Positions 8,561-16,941 of a stretch of 64,000 nt of DNA are shown here, in pieces. The notes beneath the pieces are model-generated. The model saw nothing but the letters and a program-made list of their open reading frames with translations, made no database searches and was not told the origin of the DNA. This DNA comes from Microbacterium sp. nov. GSS16 (GTDB taxonomy: Bacteria; Actinomycetota; Actinomycetes; Actinomycetales; Microbacteriaceae). The stretch lies in contig NZ_CP116338.1 in NCBI RefSeq assembly GCF_028198145.1, positions 2,418,001 through 2,482,000 of the forward strand. Direction: 5' to 3'. How positions within the stretch are numbered: the stretch's first letter is position 1; every line of letters starts with the position of its first letter. The translations under genes and the position numbers were made by a program.

Positions 8561-9299
8561 GGCGCCCCGTCTCCTTCTGGCCGTGATCGCCCGGATTCCA
8601 GCGCTTGTCAGGAGCCTTCTCGTCGCGCAGCTCTTCGAGCAGAGCCGTGATGGCGGCCATCAGCCGCTCGGTCGCGATGTTCAGCACACCGGGGTCGCCG
8701 GCGCGACCGCGCAGGTCTGACAGATCGATGGGATCGCCGATCAGCACCCGCACCCGCTTGCGCAGCGGCCAGAGGCTGAGCCCCTTCTGGTAGCGCCCCA
8801 TGATCTGCTGGGTGCCCCACTGCGCCATCGGAATGAGCGGGATGTCGCCGGTGAGCGCAAGGCGCACCGCACCCGACTTGCCGCGCATCGGCCACATCCC
8901 GGGGTCGCGTGTCAGCGTCCCCTCGGGGTACACGATCACGCCCCGACCGTTCTCGACCAGTTCACGGGACTGCGTGAGCGTCTGCTTCGCCGCGGATGCC
9001 GACGACGCACGCGCGACGGGGATCATGCCCGTCTTCCGCAGGATCCAGCCGAGGACGGGGACGCGGAACAGGCTGTCCTTGGCCATGAACCTGGGCAGCC
9101 GGCCGGAGCGGAACACGGCGATCGCGACGATCAGCGGATCGAATTCGGAGTAGTGGTTCGGCGCCACCACGTAAGCACCTGTACGGGGCAGCTTCTCAGC
9201 GCCGGTGACCGTGATCTTCGCCAGGAGCGACACCGGCGGGATGACGATCGCCGCGAGCGGCCAGAACAGACTGGGGCGGCTGCGTTCGGAGGAGGCCAT
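8550..9299 (-). CDS. 1-acyl-sn-glycerol-3-phosphate acyltransferase family protein
   Basis: PlsC-like membrane acyltransferase, 249 residues, probably adding the second acyl chain of phosphatidic acid. The NHYSEFD motif (the HX4D catalytic box) is near residue 48, and VIVYPEGTLTRD matches the acceptor-binding EGTR-type block, with a T in place of the usual R-containing form. An N-terminal hydrophobic stretch (LFWPLAAIVIPPVSLLA) anchors it to the membrane. The ATG at 9299 was chosen because it lies 4 nt after the murA stop and upstream in-frame codons are low-complexity antisense to murA. gpsA follows with an 11-nt overlap, so both steps from DHAP to phosphatidic acid are coupled. Confidence 0.88.
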   Translation of the reverse strand: MASSERSRPSLFWPLAAIVIPPVSLLAKITVTGAEKLPRTGAYVVAPNHYSEFDPLIVAIAVFRSGRLPRFMAKDSLFRVPVLGWILRKTGMIPVARASSASAAKQTLTQSRELVENGRGVIVYPEGTLTRDPGMWPMRGKSGAVRLALTGDIPLIPMAQWGTQQIMGRYQKGLSLWPLRKRVRVLIGDPIDLSDLRGRAGDPGVLNIATERLMAAITALLEELRDEKAPDKRWNPGDHGQKETGRLDS

Positions 9300-9303
9300 C
9301 AGC

Positions 9304-10668
9304 TCACCGGACGACGTCGAAGTCCGCACCCAGGGCGCGGAGCTTGTCGAGGAACTTCTCGTAGCCGCGGCTGAGGATGTCCACACCCGACACCTGAGAC
9401 TCGCCCTCGGCCGTCAGAGCGGCGATCACGTGGCTGTAGCCGCCGCGCAGGTCGGGCACCACGATGTCGGCGGCGTGCAGCGGCGTGGGTCCGGTGATGA
9501 CCGCCGCCTGCTCCAGCTCCCGGCGCGGCACGCGCCGCGGTCCGTTCTGCAGCCCGTGCGGGTGCACCTCGATGTCGGCGCCCATCTTCACCAGGGCCTG
9601 GGTGAATCCGAAGCGGTTCTCGTAGACCGTCTCGTGCACGATCGAGCGGCCGGGCGCCTGGGTCAGCGCCACGATCAGCGGCTGCTGCCAGTCGGTCATG
9701 AATCCGGGGTGCACGTCGGTCTCGACGATGACCGGCTTGAGCTCGCCGCCGCGCCGGAAGAGGATGCCGTCCTCCTGCACGTCGAACCAGCCGCCCGCCT
9801 TGCGGAAGACGTTGAGGAAGGTGAGCATCTCCTGCTGCTTGGCTCCGGCGACGAAGATCTCACCGTCGGTCGCGAGTGCGGCGCACGCCCACGATGCGGC
9901 CTCGTTGCGGTCGAAGATGGCTCGGTGATCGTAGCCGCGCAGCGTCTCGACGCCCTCGATCAGGATGACGCGGTTGGGCTCGTACGAGATGATCGCGCCC
10001 ATCTTCTGCAGCACCGCGATGAGATCCATGATCTCCGGCTCGATGGCGGCGTTGCGCAGCTCGGTCACGCCCTGCGCGCGCACCGCGGTCAGCAGCACCT
10101 GCTCGGTGGCGCCGACGCTCGGGTACGGCAGGTGGATGTTCGCGCCCTTGAGACCGTTGGGGGCCGAGAGCCGGATGCCGCTCGGCTGCTTCTCGACGAC
10201 CGCGCCGAACTTGCGCAGCGCGTCGAGGTGGAAGTCGATCGGACGGTCGCCGATCCGGCATCCGCCGAGGTCGGGGATGAACGCCTGGCCGAGCCGGTGC
10301 AGCAGCGGACCGCAGAACAGGATCGGGATGCGCGACGCGCCGGCGTGCGCATCGATCTCCTCGTAGTGGGCGGATTCGACGTCACTCGGGTCGAGGATCA
10401 GCGAGCCGGGCTCGTCGCCCTCGGTGACGGTCACGCCGTGCACCTCGAGCAGCGAGCGCACCACGGCGACGTCGCTGAGACCGGGGACGTCGCGCAGCGT
10501 GCTCGCCGTCTCGCCGAGCAGGGTCGCGACCATCGCCTTCGTGGCGAGGTTCTTGGCGCCCTTGACGTCGACGCGCCCACGCAGCGGTCTGCCGCCGCGG
10601 ATCGCGAGGACGGATCCGGCGGGAGCCGGCATCCGATCGTCTACAGCAACTCGCGGCGATGTCGTCAT
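9304..10668 (-). CDS. murA: UDP-N-acetylglucosamine 1-carboxyvinyltransferase
   Basis: First committed step of peptidoglycan synthesis, transferring enolpyruvate from PEP to UDP-GlcNAc. The 454-residue protein has the inverted alpha/beta barrel hallmarks: VKGAKNLATKAM near residues 35-46 (substrate-binding Lys-Asn), the loop GGCRIGDRPIDFHL near 135-148 whose cysteine corresponds to the PEP- and fosfomycin-reactive Cys115 of E. coli, and the C-terminal VVPDLRGGYSHVIAAL. The catalytic cysteine is present, so fosfomycin sensitivity at the target is expected. Start ATG at 10668; a second ATG lies 12 codons in. It is followed after 4 nt by the acyltransferase gene. Confidence 0.95.
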   Translation of the reverse strand: MTTSPRVAVDDRMPAPAGSVLAIRGGRPLRGRVDVKGAKNLATKAMVATLLGETASTLRDVPGLSDVAVVRSLLEVHGVTVTEGDEPGSLILDPSDVESAHYEEIDAHAGASRIPILFCGPLLHRLGQAFIPDLGGCRIGDRPIDFHLDALRKFGAVVEKQPSGIRLSAPNGLKGANIHLPYPSVGATEQVLLTAVRAQGVTELRNAAIEPEIMDLIAVLQKMGAIISYEPNRVILIEGVETLRGYDHRAIFDRNEAASWACAALATDGEIFVAGAKQQEMLTFLNVFRKAGGWFDVQEDGILFRRGGELKPVIVETDVHPGFMTDWQQPLIVALTQAPGRSIVHETVYENRFGFTQALVKMGADIEVHPHGLQNGPRRVPRRELEQAAVITGPTPLHAADIVVPDLRGGYSHVIAALTAEGESQVSGVDILSRGYEKFLDKLRALGADFDVVR

Positions 10669-10771
10669 TCGGGCCTCATCTTCTTCGGGACATCGCGGCG
10701 GTCACCGCGTGTCTGCGTCTGTCACGGCGGATGCCGCGGGGCTTGTGGCCCCCGGCCCACGATGCTGCGAC

Positions 10772-11392
10772 CTATCGGACAGGAAGCGTACGTGGCCGCC
10801 ACGACTCGCGACGGGCCTCGAACTGCGCGATCTTGTCTTCGTTGCGCAGCGTGAGCCCGATGTCGTCGAGCCCTTCGAGGAGCCGCCATCTAGTGTAATC
10901 GTCGATCCCGATCGAGGCCTGGAAGACAGGCCCCGCTCCTGCCGTCGATCCGGGTACGGTCACCGTGCGAGCCTCGAGGTCGACCGTGATCACGCGGCCG
11001 GGCTGCTCGTCGATCAGCTCCCAGATCCGCTCGATCTCCGACTCCTCCACGGTCGCCGCCAGCAGCCCCTGCTTCCCGGAGTTGCCGCGGAAGATGTCGG
11101 CGAAGCGCGAGGAGAGCACGACCGCGAACCCGAAGTCGCGCAATGCCCAGACCGCGTGCTCGCGGCTCGATCCCGTGCCGAAGTCCGGCCCCGCGACGAG
11201 CACGGACGCGCCCTGGTACGGAGCCTGGTTCAGCACGAAATCCGGGTCCTGACGCCAGCCGTGGAACAGGGCGTCCTCGAAACCGGTCTTCGTGACGCGC
11301 TTGAGGAACACCGCGGGGATGATCTGGTCGGTGTCGACGTTCGAGCGCTTCAGCGGAGCGGCGATGCCGGTGTGGGTGGTGAACTTCTCCAT
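10772..11392 (-). CDS. leuD: 3-isopropylmalate dehydratase small subunit
   Basis: Swivel-domain subunit of isopropylmalate isomerase, which with LeuC interconverts 2- and 3-isopropylmalate in leucine synthesis. The 206-residue protein has [17 protein letters not shown] near the N-terminus, the [17 protein letters not shown] motif near residues 68-84 that holds the substrate-binding GSSREHA, and [12 protein letters not shown]. Its ATG shares the A of the leuC TGA stop (1-nt overlap), so translation is coupled. Regulation is likely through the leader region upstream of leuC. Confidence 0.96.
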   Translation of the reverse strand: MEKFTTHTGIAAPLKRSNVDTDQIIPAVFLKRVTKTGFEDALFHGWRQDPDFVLNQAPYQGASVLVAGPDFGTGSSREHAVWALRDFGFAVVLSSRFADIFRGNSGKQGLLAATVEESEIERIWELIDEQPGRVITVDLEARTVTVPGSTAGAGPVFQASIGIDDYTRWRLLEGLDDIGLTLRNEDKIAQFEARRESWRPRTLPVR

Positions 11393-12819
11393 CAGATGCT
11401 CGCTTCCAGGTCGGCGGGGCTCGACAGCGTGCCGCGGACCGCAGTCGCGGCGGCGACCAGCGGCGAGACCAGGTGGGTTCGACCGCCCTTGCCCTGGCGG
11501 CCCTCGAAGTTGCGGTTGGACGTCGACGCGCAGCGCTCACCCGGAGCGAGCTGGTCGGGGTTCATGCCGAGGCACATCGAGCATCCGGCGAAGCGCCATT
11601 CGGCGCCGAACGCCTCGACGATCTTGTCGATCCCCTCGGCCTCCGCCTCGATGCGCACACGCGCGGAACCGGGGACGACCATCACGCGCACGCCGTCGGC
11701 CTTCTTCCTGCCGTCGATGATCGATGCGAAGGCCCGCAGATCCTCGATGCGGCTGTTGGTGCACGAGCCCATGAAGACGGCGTCGACCTTCACCTCCTTC
11801 AGCGGCGTGCCGGGAGCGAGATCCATGTACTCCAGCGCACGCTCAGCGGCGGCGCGCTCGTTGGCATCGGCGATCGAGGCGGGATCCGGAACGGACGACG
11901 ACAGCGAGCTGCCCTGGCCGGGATTGGTGCCCCAGGTGACGAAGGGCTCCAGCGCGCCGGCGTCGATGAACACCTCCGCATCGAAGGTCGCGCCCTCGTC
12001 GGTAGGCAGAGTGCGCCAGTATGCGACCGCATCGTCCCAGTCCTGCCCCTGCGGGGCATGCGGCTTGCCCTTCACGTACGCGAACGTGGTCTCGTCGGGC
12101 GCGACCATGCCGGCACGGGCACCGGCCTCGATCGACATGTTGCAGATCGTCATGCGCCCCTCCATCGAGAGGGCGCGGATGGCGCTGCCGCGGTACTCGA
12201 GCACGTAGCCCTGACCCCCACCGGTGCCGATCTTCGCGATCACGGCGAGGATGATGTCCTTGGCGGTGACCCCGGGGCGCAGCGTCCCCTCGACATTGAT
12301 CGCCATCGTCCTGAACGGCTTCAGCGGCAGGGTCTGGGTCGCCATGACGTGCTCGACCTCGCTGGTGCCGATGCCGAACGCCATCGCTCCGAAGGCGCCG
12401 TGCGTGGAGGTGTGCGAATCTCCGCAGACGACGGTGATGCCGGGCATCGTCAGCCCGAGCTGCGGCCCGACCACGTGCACGATGCCCTGCTCGGCGTCGC
12501 CGAGCGAGTGCAGTCGCACGCCGAACTCCGCGGCGTTGCGACGCAGCGTCTCGATCTGCGTGCGGCTGGTGAGGTCGGCGATCGGCTTGTCGATCGCGAG
12601 CGTCGGCGTGTTGTGATCTTCGGTCGCGATCGTCAGATCGAGCCTGCGGAGCGGGCGTCCCTCGGCGCGCAGCCCGTCGAACGCCTGCGGGCTGGTGACC
12701 TCGTGCACGAGGTGGAGGTCGATGTAGAGGAGATCGGGTTCGCCGTTCTCGCCCTTGACGACGAGGTGGTCGTCCCAGACCTTCTCGGCGAGGGTTCGCG
12801 GCGCTGTGCTGCTGGTCAT
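11392..12819 (-). CDS. leuC: 3-isopropylmalate dehydratase large subunit
   Basis: Iron-sulfur aconitase-family subunit of isopropylmalate isomerase. The 475 residues are normal length. Signature segments are [28 protein letters not shown] (read in two overlapping blocks near 145-172), the first cluster cysteine in [15 protein letters not shown], and the paired cysteines in [13 protein letters not shown] that complete the [4Fe-4S] site. The start ATG at 12819 follows an AAGGAA ribosome-binding site. Upstream is a short leader open reading frame rich in Val/Leu with possible attenuator hairpins. leuD follows with a 1-nt overlap. Confidence 0.96.
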   Translation of the reverse strand: MTSSTAPRTLAEKVWDDHLVVKGENGEPDLLYIDLHLVHEVTSPQAFDGLRAEGRPLRRLDLTIATEDHNTPTLAIDKPIADLTSRTQIETLRRNAAEFGVRLHSLGDAEQGIVHVVGPQLGLTMPGITVVCGDSHTSTHGAFGAMAFGIGTSEVEHVMATQTLPLKPFRTMAINVEGTLRPGVTAKDIILAVIAKIGTGGGQGYVLEYRGSAIRALSMEGRMTICNMSIEAGARAGMVAPDETTFAYVKGKPHAPQGQDWDDAVAYWRTLPTDEGATFDAEVFIDAGALEPFVTWGTNPGQGSSLSSSVPDPASIADANERAAAERALEYMDLAPGTPLKEVKVDAVFMGSCTNSRIEDLRAFASIIDGRKKADGVRVMVVPGSARVRIEAEAEGIDKIVEAFGAEWRFAGCSMCLGMNPDQLAPGERCASTSNRNFEGRQGKGGRTHLVSPLVAAATAVRGTLSSPADLEASI

Positions 12820-12930
12820 GCGGTGTGTTCCTTAGATGGCTCGAAGAGTCGGCCCACGATGGACTCCGCGACGAGGAAGGCCTTAGATCGAGGTCCCGTC
12901 GCGGCTGCTAAGAAGAACCACCCGCCGCAT
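12820..12930 (-). promoter_or_regulatory. Leader peptide and probable attenuator of leuCD
   Basis: A 15-codon open reading frame from ATG 12930 to TAA 12883 reads MRRVVLLSSRDGTSI, with Val-Val-Leu-Leu in a row, the end products of the branched-chain pathway. A -10-like TAAACT lies 7 nt upstream of its ATG, so its transcript is probably leaderless. The segment CCGCGACG inside the reading frame can pair with CGTCGCGG just downstream; a competing GAGTC/GACTC hairpin lies closer to the leuC ribosome-binding site. This is the layout of transcription or translation attenuation. The mechanism is inferred, not shown. Confidence 0.5.
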
Positions 12931-12998
12931 GCCGGTCAGTTTACACGGCGTCGACGGGTGGCCTTCCGGTGTGTTTCACACTGCGGAACCGGTCGGGA

Positions 12999-13985
12999 TC
13001 AGCCCTCGATCGCGGCCTTCCGGTCGCGTCGCGAGGCGACCAGGCTGGCGATGGTGGCGACGGCCATCGACGCGAAGATGACACCGAGCGACACCCAGTT
13101 GTTGATGTCAGGAGCCCACTCGATCGGCTGACCGCCGTTGATGAACGGCAGCTCGTTCTCGTGCATCGCGTGCAGGATCAGCTTGACCCCGATGAATCCC
13201 AGGATGAACGCCACCCCGTAGTGCAGGTAGCGCAGTCGATCGAGCAGGTCGCCGAGCAGGAAGTACAGCTGACGCAGACCCATCAGAGCGAACAGATTGG
13301 CGGTGAAGACGATGAACGGGTTGGTCGTCACCCCGAAGATCGCGGGGATGGAGTCGACCGCGAACATCAGGTCGGTGACGCCGAGCGACACGAAGACGAT
13401 GAGCATCGGCGTGAAGATCTTGCGACCGGCCACGACGGTGCGCAGCTTCGGGCCGTCGTACTCGTCGCTGATCGGTATCACGCGGCGGATCTGCCTGACG
13501 ATGAAGTTCTCGGTCTTCACGTCGTCCTGCCCCTTGTCGGGCATCGCCTGACGCACAGCGGTGAAGACGAGGAACGCGCCGAAGAGGTAGAAGATCGGGC
13601 TGAGGTGCTCGACCGCCGCTCCGACGATGAGGATGAAGATCGCACGCAGGATCAGGGCGATGATGATCCCGACCATCAGCGCCTCCTGCTGATAGCGGCG
13701 CGGCACCGAGAACTGCGTCATGATCAGCACGAACACGAACAGGTTGTCGATGGAGAGGCTGTACTCCATCGCCCATCCGGTGAGGAAGTCGAGCGACGAC
13801 TTCGTGTCGCCGAAGAAGAACAGCGTCCCGGCGAAGATCAGCGCGAGCGCGACGTAGAACGCGACCCAGAGGCTGGATTCCTTGGTCGAGGGGATGTGCG
13901 GACGCTTGAGGATGAGCAGCAGGTCCGCGATGAGGACCACGGTGAGCACGATGAGGGACGTGACTTCGAACCAGACGGGAATCAA
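12999..13985 (-). CDS. TerC family integral membrane protein (Alx/TerC type)
   Basis: Multi-pass membrane protein of the TerC/Alx family, several of whose members export manganese or other metal ions. The 328-residue protein has eight or nine hydrophobic helices and the family's acidic membrane residues: SLSIDNLFVFVLIM near residue 75 and LMFAVDSIPAIFGVTTNP near residue 210. The start is a TTG at 13985 giving (M)IPVWFEVTSLIVL, preceded by AAAGG in a suitable position; the 80 codons further upstream were rejected because they overlie a probable riboswitch. A manganese-sensing leader upstream supports metal export as the job. Confidence 0.88.
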   Translation of the reverse strand: MIPVWFEVTSLIVLTVVLIADLLLILKRPHIPSTKESSLWVAFYVALALIFAGTLFFFGDTKSSLDFLTGWAMEYSLSIDNLFVFVLIMTQFSVPRRYQQEALMVGIIIALILRAIFILIVGAAVEHLSPIFYLFGAFLVFTAVRQAMPDKGQDDVKTENFIVRQIRRVIPISDEYDGPKLRTVVAGRKIFTPMLIVFVSLGVTDLMFAVDSIPAIFGVTTNPFIVFTANLFALMGLRQLYFLLGDLLDRLRYLHYGVAFILGFIGVKLILHAMHENELPFINGGQPIEWAPDINNWVSLGVIFASMAVATIASLVASRRDRKAAIEG

Positions 13986-14011
13986 GGACTGACGCCTTTC
14001 GGAGGGTGCAG

Positions 14012-14128
14012 TGAGTACCGAAAGTCTCTCCCCGCATGGTGACATGCGTCGCACGGCCGGAGCAGCTTTGATGGTGCTCGTGATGACGATCCGTGCGATG
14101 TCGGGATACTCCCCCTCGCTGAATCGAT
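14012..14128 (-). promoter_or_regulatory. Probable yybP-ykoY (manganese) riboswitch
   Basis: On the minus strand the 5' untranslated region of the TerC gene holds, in order, GGGGGAGTATCCC, then CGTCATCACGA about 20 nt later, and GGGGAGAGACTTTCGG before the start. These match the conserved blocks of the yybP-ykoY aptamer (5' GGGGAGTA, the internal CGTCA loop and 3' GAGACCTT-like end), which binds Mn2+ and is classically found upstream of TerC genes. The 3' CTTTCGG can pair with CCGAAAG, which includes the AAAGG ribosome-binding site at about 13997-14003, so ligand binding may free translation. Assigned by eye, without a covariance model. Confidence 0.62.
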
Positions 14129-14211
14129 CGTAGCCGATCCGAGACGGTGGCCCGTTCCCGGACACCTGCATATGAGAGACACTCAGACTGTCGACGACGA
14201 TCGGAAGAAGG

Positions 14212-14769
14212 ATGTGGGCAAGCACGCAGGACCGCGAGTGGGCCGCCAGGGCTGCGTCCGGTGATCAGGATGCGTTCCGCGCGATCTACCGCGCCCATGT
14301 GCGTCCGGTGTACTGGACCGCGTTCGGGATCCTCGGCTCGCTCTCGGATGCCGAGGACGTGGTGCAGGAGACCTTCGTGGTCGCCTGGCGGAAGCTGCCC
14401 GGACTCGACCTGCTGGGCGAGTCCCTGCTGCCGTGGCTCGCGACGATATGCCGGTTCCAGGCGGCGAACCGCCTGCGTCGCATGCGCCGCGACGCGGCGA
14501 ACACCGCCGATGCCGCGGACGAGTCACTGCCCGACACGGTGAGCGTCGAGGATCAGGTCATCGCGTCGTCGCTCGCCGAGCGGATAGCCGCCGAGGTGGA
14601 GCGCCTGGGCGACACGGATCGCGAGATCTTCCGCCTGTGTGCGGTGGAGGGCTACGCCTACGAGGCTGCCGCCGCGAAGCTCGGGGTGAGCCACGCCGTG
14701 GTCCGCAATCGTCTCTCGAGGGTGCGTTCGCGACTTCGCGGCGCAGTGAAGGAAGAGAGAGACGCATGA
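14212..14769 (+). CDS. RNA polymerase sigma factor, sigma-70 family (ECF type)
   Basis: A 185-residue two-domain sigma factor. Region 2 spans about residues 20-90, with AFRAIYRAHVRPVYW and the -10-recognition block DAEDVVQETFVVAWRKLPGLD. Region 4 is at the C-terminus: TDREIFRLCAVEGYAYEAAAAKLGVS followed by VVRNRLSRVRSRLRG, the -35-binding helix-turn-helix. There is no region 1.1 or 3, as in ECF factors. The ATG at 14212 directly follows GAAGAAGG. The next gene begins inside its stop (4-nt overlap) and encodes a two-helix membrane protein that may be its anti-sigma factor. Confidence 0.88.
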   Translation: MWASTQDREWAARAASGDQDAFRAIYRAHVRPVYWTAFGILGSLSDAEDVVQETFVVAWRKLPGLDLLGESLLPWLATICRFQAANRLRRMRRDAANTADAADESLPDTVSVEDQVIASSLAERIAAEVERLGDTDREIFRLCAVEGYAYEAAAAKLGVSHAVVRNRLSRVRSRLRGAVKEERDA

Positions 14770-15893
14770 GCGAGGAGATCGGGCTGCCGCCGCTGAGCGA
14801 CGAGCGCATCGCCGGCATGGAACAGGTGGTCTTCGACCGCATCGCACGGGAACCGCGTGAACCGGGCGGGGTGCAGTCGGCTCGAGATCGGCGCAGGCGC
14901 GGGTGGGTCACTGCGCTCGGCGTCGCCGCAGCGTTCGCAGCAGGCGCTCTGATCGCGCCCCCGCTGCTCGACGGCATCGGTACGGGCCTGAGCGCCTCAA
15001 GCGGCGACTCGTCGGCGGTGTCACCGGAGGGCGACACCGTCGGCCAGGTTCCACCCACCGCAGTCGAGGGCTTCTCGGGCGGATCCGCGGACGGCGGCAC
15101 CGACTCTGCAGGCGGCGGCGTCGTCGCACCTCGCGACGACCCCGGGAGCAAGGGCGCCGATCTGCCGTTCGCCCACCTCGATGAGACACGCGAGATCATC
15201 GTCACGGCGGAGATGACGCTCCGCGTGCGCGATGCCGAGAAGGCGGCGGACGACATCACGGCACTGGCCGTGGAGCACGGCGGCTTCGTGGAGTCGGCCT
15301 CACTCGGCCTGGATCCGGATGCCGGCGACACCGTCCCCGAGCAGCCTCGCGAACCGGGCACCGGGTGGATCAGCATCCGAGTTCCCGCCGCCGATCTCGA
15401 CGAGGTGATGGCGGCGGTCGGAGACGATGCGGAGGTCGTGCGCTCGTCGATCTCGCGCGATGACGTGACCGCTGCGGCCGTCGACCTGCGAGCCCGGATC
15501 GATGCGGCGCGCGCGTCGGTGCAGCGTCTGACCGAGCTCATGGGCGAGTCGGGTTCGGTGGGAGATCTGATCGAGGCGGAGTCTGCGCTGAGTGAGCGTC
15601 AGGCACTGCTCGAGAGCTACGAGCAGCAGCTGAAGCGGCTCGACGAGCAGGTGGCGCTGTCTACTCTGACGATCCAGCTGACCGAGCAGACGACGGCGAG
15701 CGGGGCCGACCCGGCGGGCTTCGGCGACGGTCTGCTCGCCGGCTGGAACGGCCTGATCGGCGCCCTGAACGGACTCGTGGTCGTCATCGGGTTCCTGCTG
15801 CCGTGGCTCGGCATCGTCGCTGTCGTGCTGCTGGCCATCTGGCTGATTCGCCGACGGCGTCGCGCGGGACGGCCTGCGGACGCCGCCCCGTGA
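14766..15893 (+). CDS. DUF4349 membrane protein, possible anti-sigma partner
   Basis: A 375-residue membrane protein. The N-terminal 45 residues are cytoplasmic and charged (SDERIAGMEQVVFDRIARE), a helix follows (WVTALGVAAAFAAGALIAPP), then a Ser/Gly-rich linker, then the DUF4349 domain (about 145-320: REIIVTAEMTLRVRDAE, SIRVPAADLDEVM, a coiled coil around RQALLESYEQQLKRLDEQVA, and LSTLTIQLTE), and a second membrane helix ending in RRRRRAG. Overlap of its ATG with the sigma factor stop implies coupling. The short N-terminal domain before the first helix resembles the position of anti-sigma domains, but no zinc motif is seen; the role is inferred. Confidence 0.75.
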   Translation: MSEEIGLPPLSDERIAGMEQVVFDRIAREPREPGGVQSARDRRRRGWVTALGVAAAFAAGALIAPPLLDGIGTGLSASSGDSSAVSPEGDTVGQVPPTAVEGFSGGSADGGTDSAGGGVVAPRDDPGSKGADLPFAHLDETREIIVTAEMTLRVRDAEKAADDITALAVEHGGFVESASLGLDPDAGDTVPEQPREPGTGWISIRVPAADLDEVMAAVGDDAEVVRSSISRDDVTAAAVDLRARIDAARASVQRLTELMGESGSVGDLIEAESALSERQALLESYEQQLKRLDEQVALSTLTIQLTEQTTASGADPAGFGDGLLAGWNGLIGALNGLVVVIGFLLPWLGIVAVVLLAIWLIRRRRRAGRPADAAP

Positions 15894-15942
15894 TCTGACC
15901 GCCTTCTTCCAGGGCGGCACGGGCGTCCGGTAGCGTGCGGTG

Positions 15943-16749
15943 ATGACAGCTCAGACCTTCACCCCGCGTTACGCCATCGTCACCGCCTCCGACTCGGGCA
16001 TCGGCGCCGCGACGGCGCTGGCACTCGCCGACGCCGGCATGGATGTCGGCATCACCTGGCACAGCGATGAAGAAGGGGCCGAGCGCACCGCAGCAGGCGT
16101 GCGCGAGCGTGGTCGCAACGCGATCGTCACGCGGTTCGATGCGACCGAGCTCGACCACGTCGCCGGGGTGATCGATGATCTCGCGGAACGCCTCGGCGGA
16201 CTCGACGTCTTCGTGAACAACGCCGGGGCGAGCGTGCCGCGTCCGTTCCTCGATGTGCCTCTGCGCGAATGGCGCGAGACGGTCGCGCTGAACCTCGACG
16301 GCGCGTTCGTCGGGATGCAGGCGGCGGCACGCCGCATGGTCGCCTCAGGGGCGGGCGGACGGATCGTCGCCGTCACGAGCGTGCACGCGCACCAGCCGCG
16401 AGTGGGATTGGCCGCCTACATCGCGGCGAAGCACGGCCTCTCGGGTCTGATCAAGACGATGGCGCAGGAGCTCGGCGTGCACGGGATCACGGCGAATGCC
16501 GTGGCGCCCGGCGAGATCGCCACGGCCGCGAGTGGACGCACATCGGAGGATGCCGATCGCACCCACCGACCCGGCGTGCCGCTGGGACGCCCGGGCAAGG
16601 CGGAGGAGGTCGCGGCCGTCATCGCCTTCCTCGCCTCGGCGGATGCGAGCTACGTCACGGGAGCGGACTGGAGCGTGGACGGTGGGATGCTGCAGATGGG
16701 CCCGCAGGCCGGATCGCACTTGACCGATGACGAATGGCGCAAGGGCTGA
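15943..16749 (+). CDS. SDR family NAD(P)-dependent oxidoreductase
   Basis: Classical short-chain dehydrogenase, 268 residues. Cofactor motif [16 protein letters not shown] near residues 14-29, NNAGAS near 90, catalytic serine in AVTSVHAHQP, and the YIAAKHG (YxxxK) pair near 155. The C-terminus SYVTGADWSVDGGML is typical of the family. The substrate cannot be read from sequence. A GTG codon immediately before the chosen ATG is an equally possible start. It ends before a hairpin terminator and a tRNA-Glu gene on the other strand. Confidence 0.88.
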   Translation: MTAQTFTPRYAIVTASDSGIGAATALALADAGMDVGITWHSDEEGAERTAAGVRERGRNAIVTRFDATELDHVAGVIDDLAERLGGLDVFVNNAGASVPRPFLDVPLREWRETVALNLDGAFVGMQAAARRMVASGAGGRIVAVTSVHAHQPRVGLAAYIAAKHGLSGLIKTMAQELGVHGITANAVAPGEIATAASGRTSEDADRTHRPGVPLGRPGKAEEVAAVIAFLASADASYVTGADWSVDGGMLQMGPQAGSHLTDDEWRKG

Positions 16750-16763
16750 GGCGCCTCAGATGC

Positions 16764-16797
16764 GAAGAAGGCCCTCCGGAACCCGAGGGCCTTCTTC
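16764..16797 (-). terminator. Hairpin terminator shared by the SDR and tRNA-Glu genes
   Basis: Perfect 13-bp arms (GAAGAAGGCCCTC and its complement) enclose an 8-nt loop. It lies between convergent transcripts and could stop both. A nearly identical hairpin follows the second tRNA-Glu gene. Confidence 0.75.
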
Positions 16798-16804
16798 ATG
16801 TCGG

Positions 16805-16877
16805 TGACCCCAGCGGGATTCGAACCCGCGTTACCGCCGTGAGAGGGCGGCGTACTAGGCCGCTATACGATGGGGCC
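16805..16877 (-). tRNA. tRNA-Glu (anticodon CUC)
   Basis: A 73-nt cloverleaf. The acceptor pairs GGCCCCA with TGGGGTC, discriminator A; the anticodon arm CCGCC-CTCTCAC-GGCGG gives anticodon CTC for GAG codons; the T arm has GGGTTCGAATCC. The 3' CCA is not encoded. Identical to the copy at 18068-18140. Confidence 0.97.
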
Positions 16878-16894
16878 GTCACTGCAACCGTTCA

Positions 16895-16924
16895 AGTATG
16901 CCATGACCGTTCCCGGCGATCCAA
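16895..16924 (-). promoter_or_regulatory. Promoter of the first tRNA-Glu gene
   Basis: TTGGAT and CATACT hexamers separated by 18 nt lie upstream of the tRNA. The second tRNA-Glu gene has TTGGAC and CAGACT at the same spacing, so the two promoters look like copies. Confidence 0.55.
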
Positions 16925-16941
16925 ATCGGTGCGCCACCTGC

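Noticed and set aside
13986-14225. An 80-residue N-terminal extension of the TerC protein
   Set aside because: It overlies the probable riboswitch and lacks similarity to TerC proteins; a TTG with a good ribosome-binding site fits the family start.
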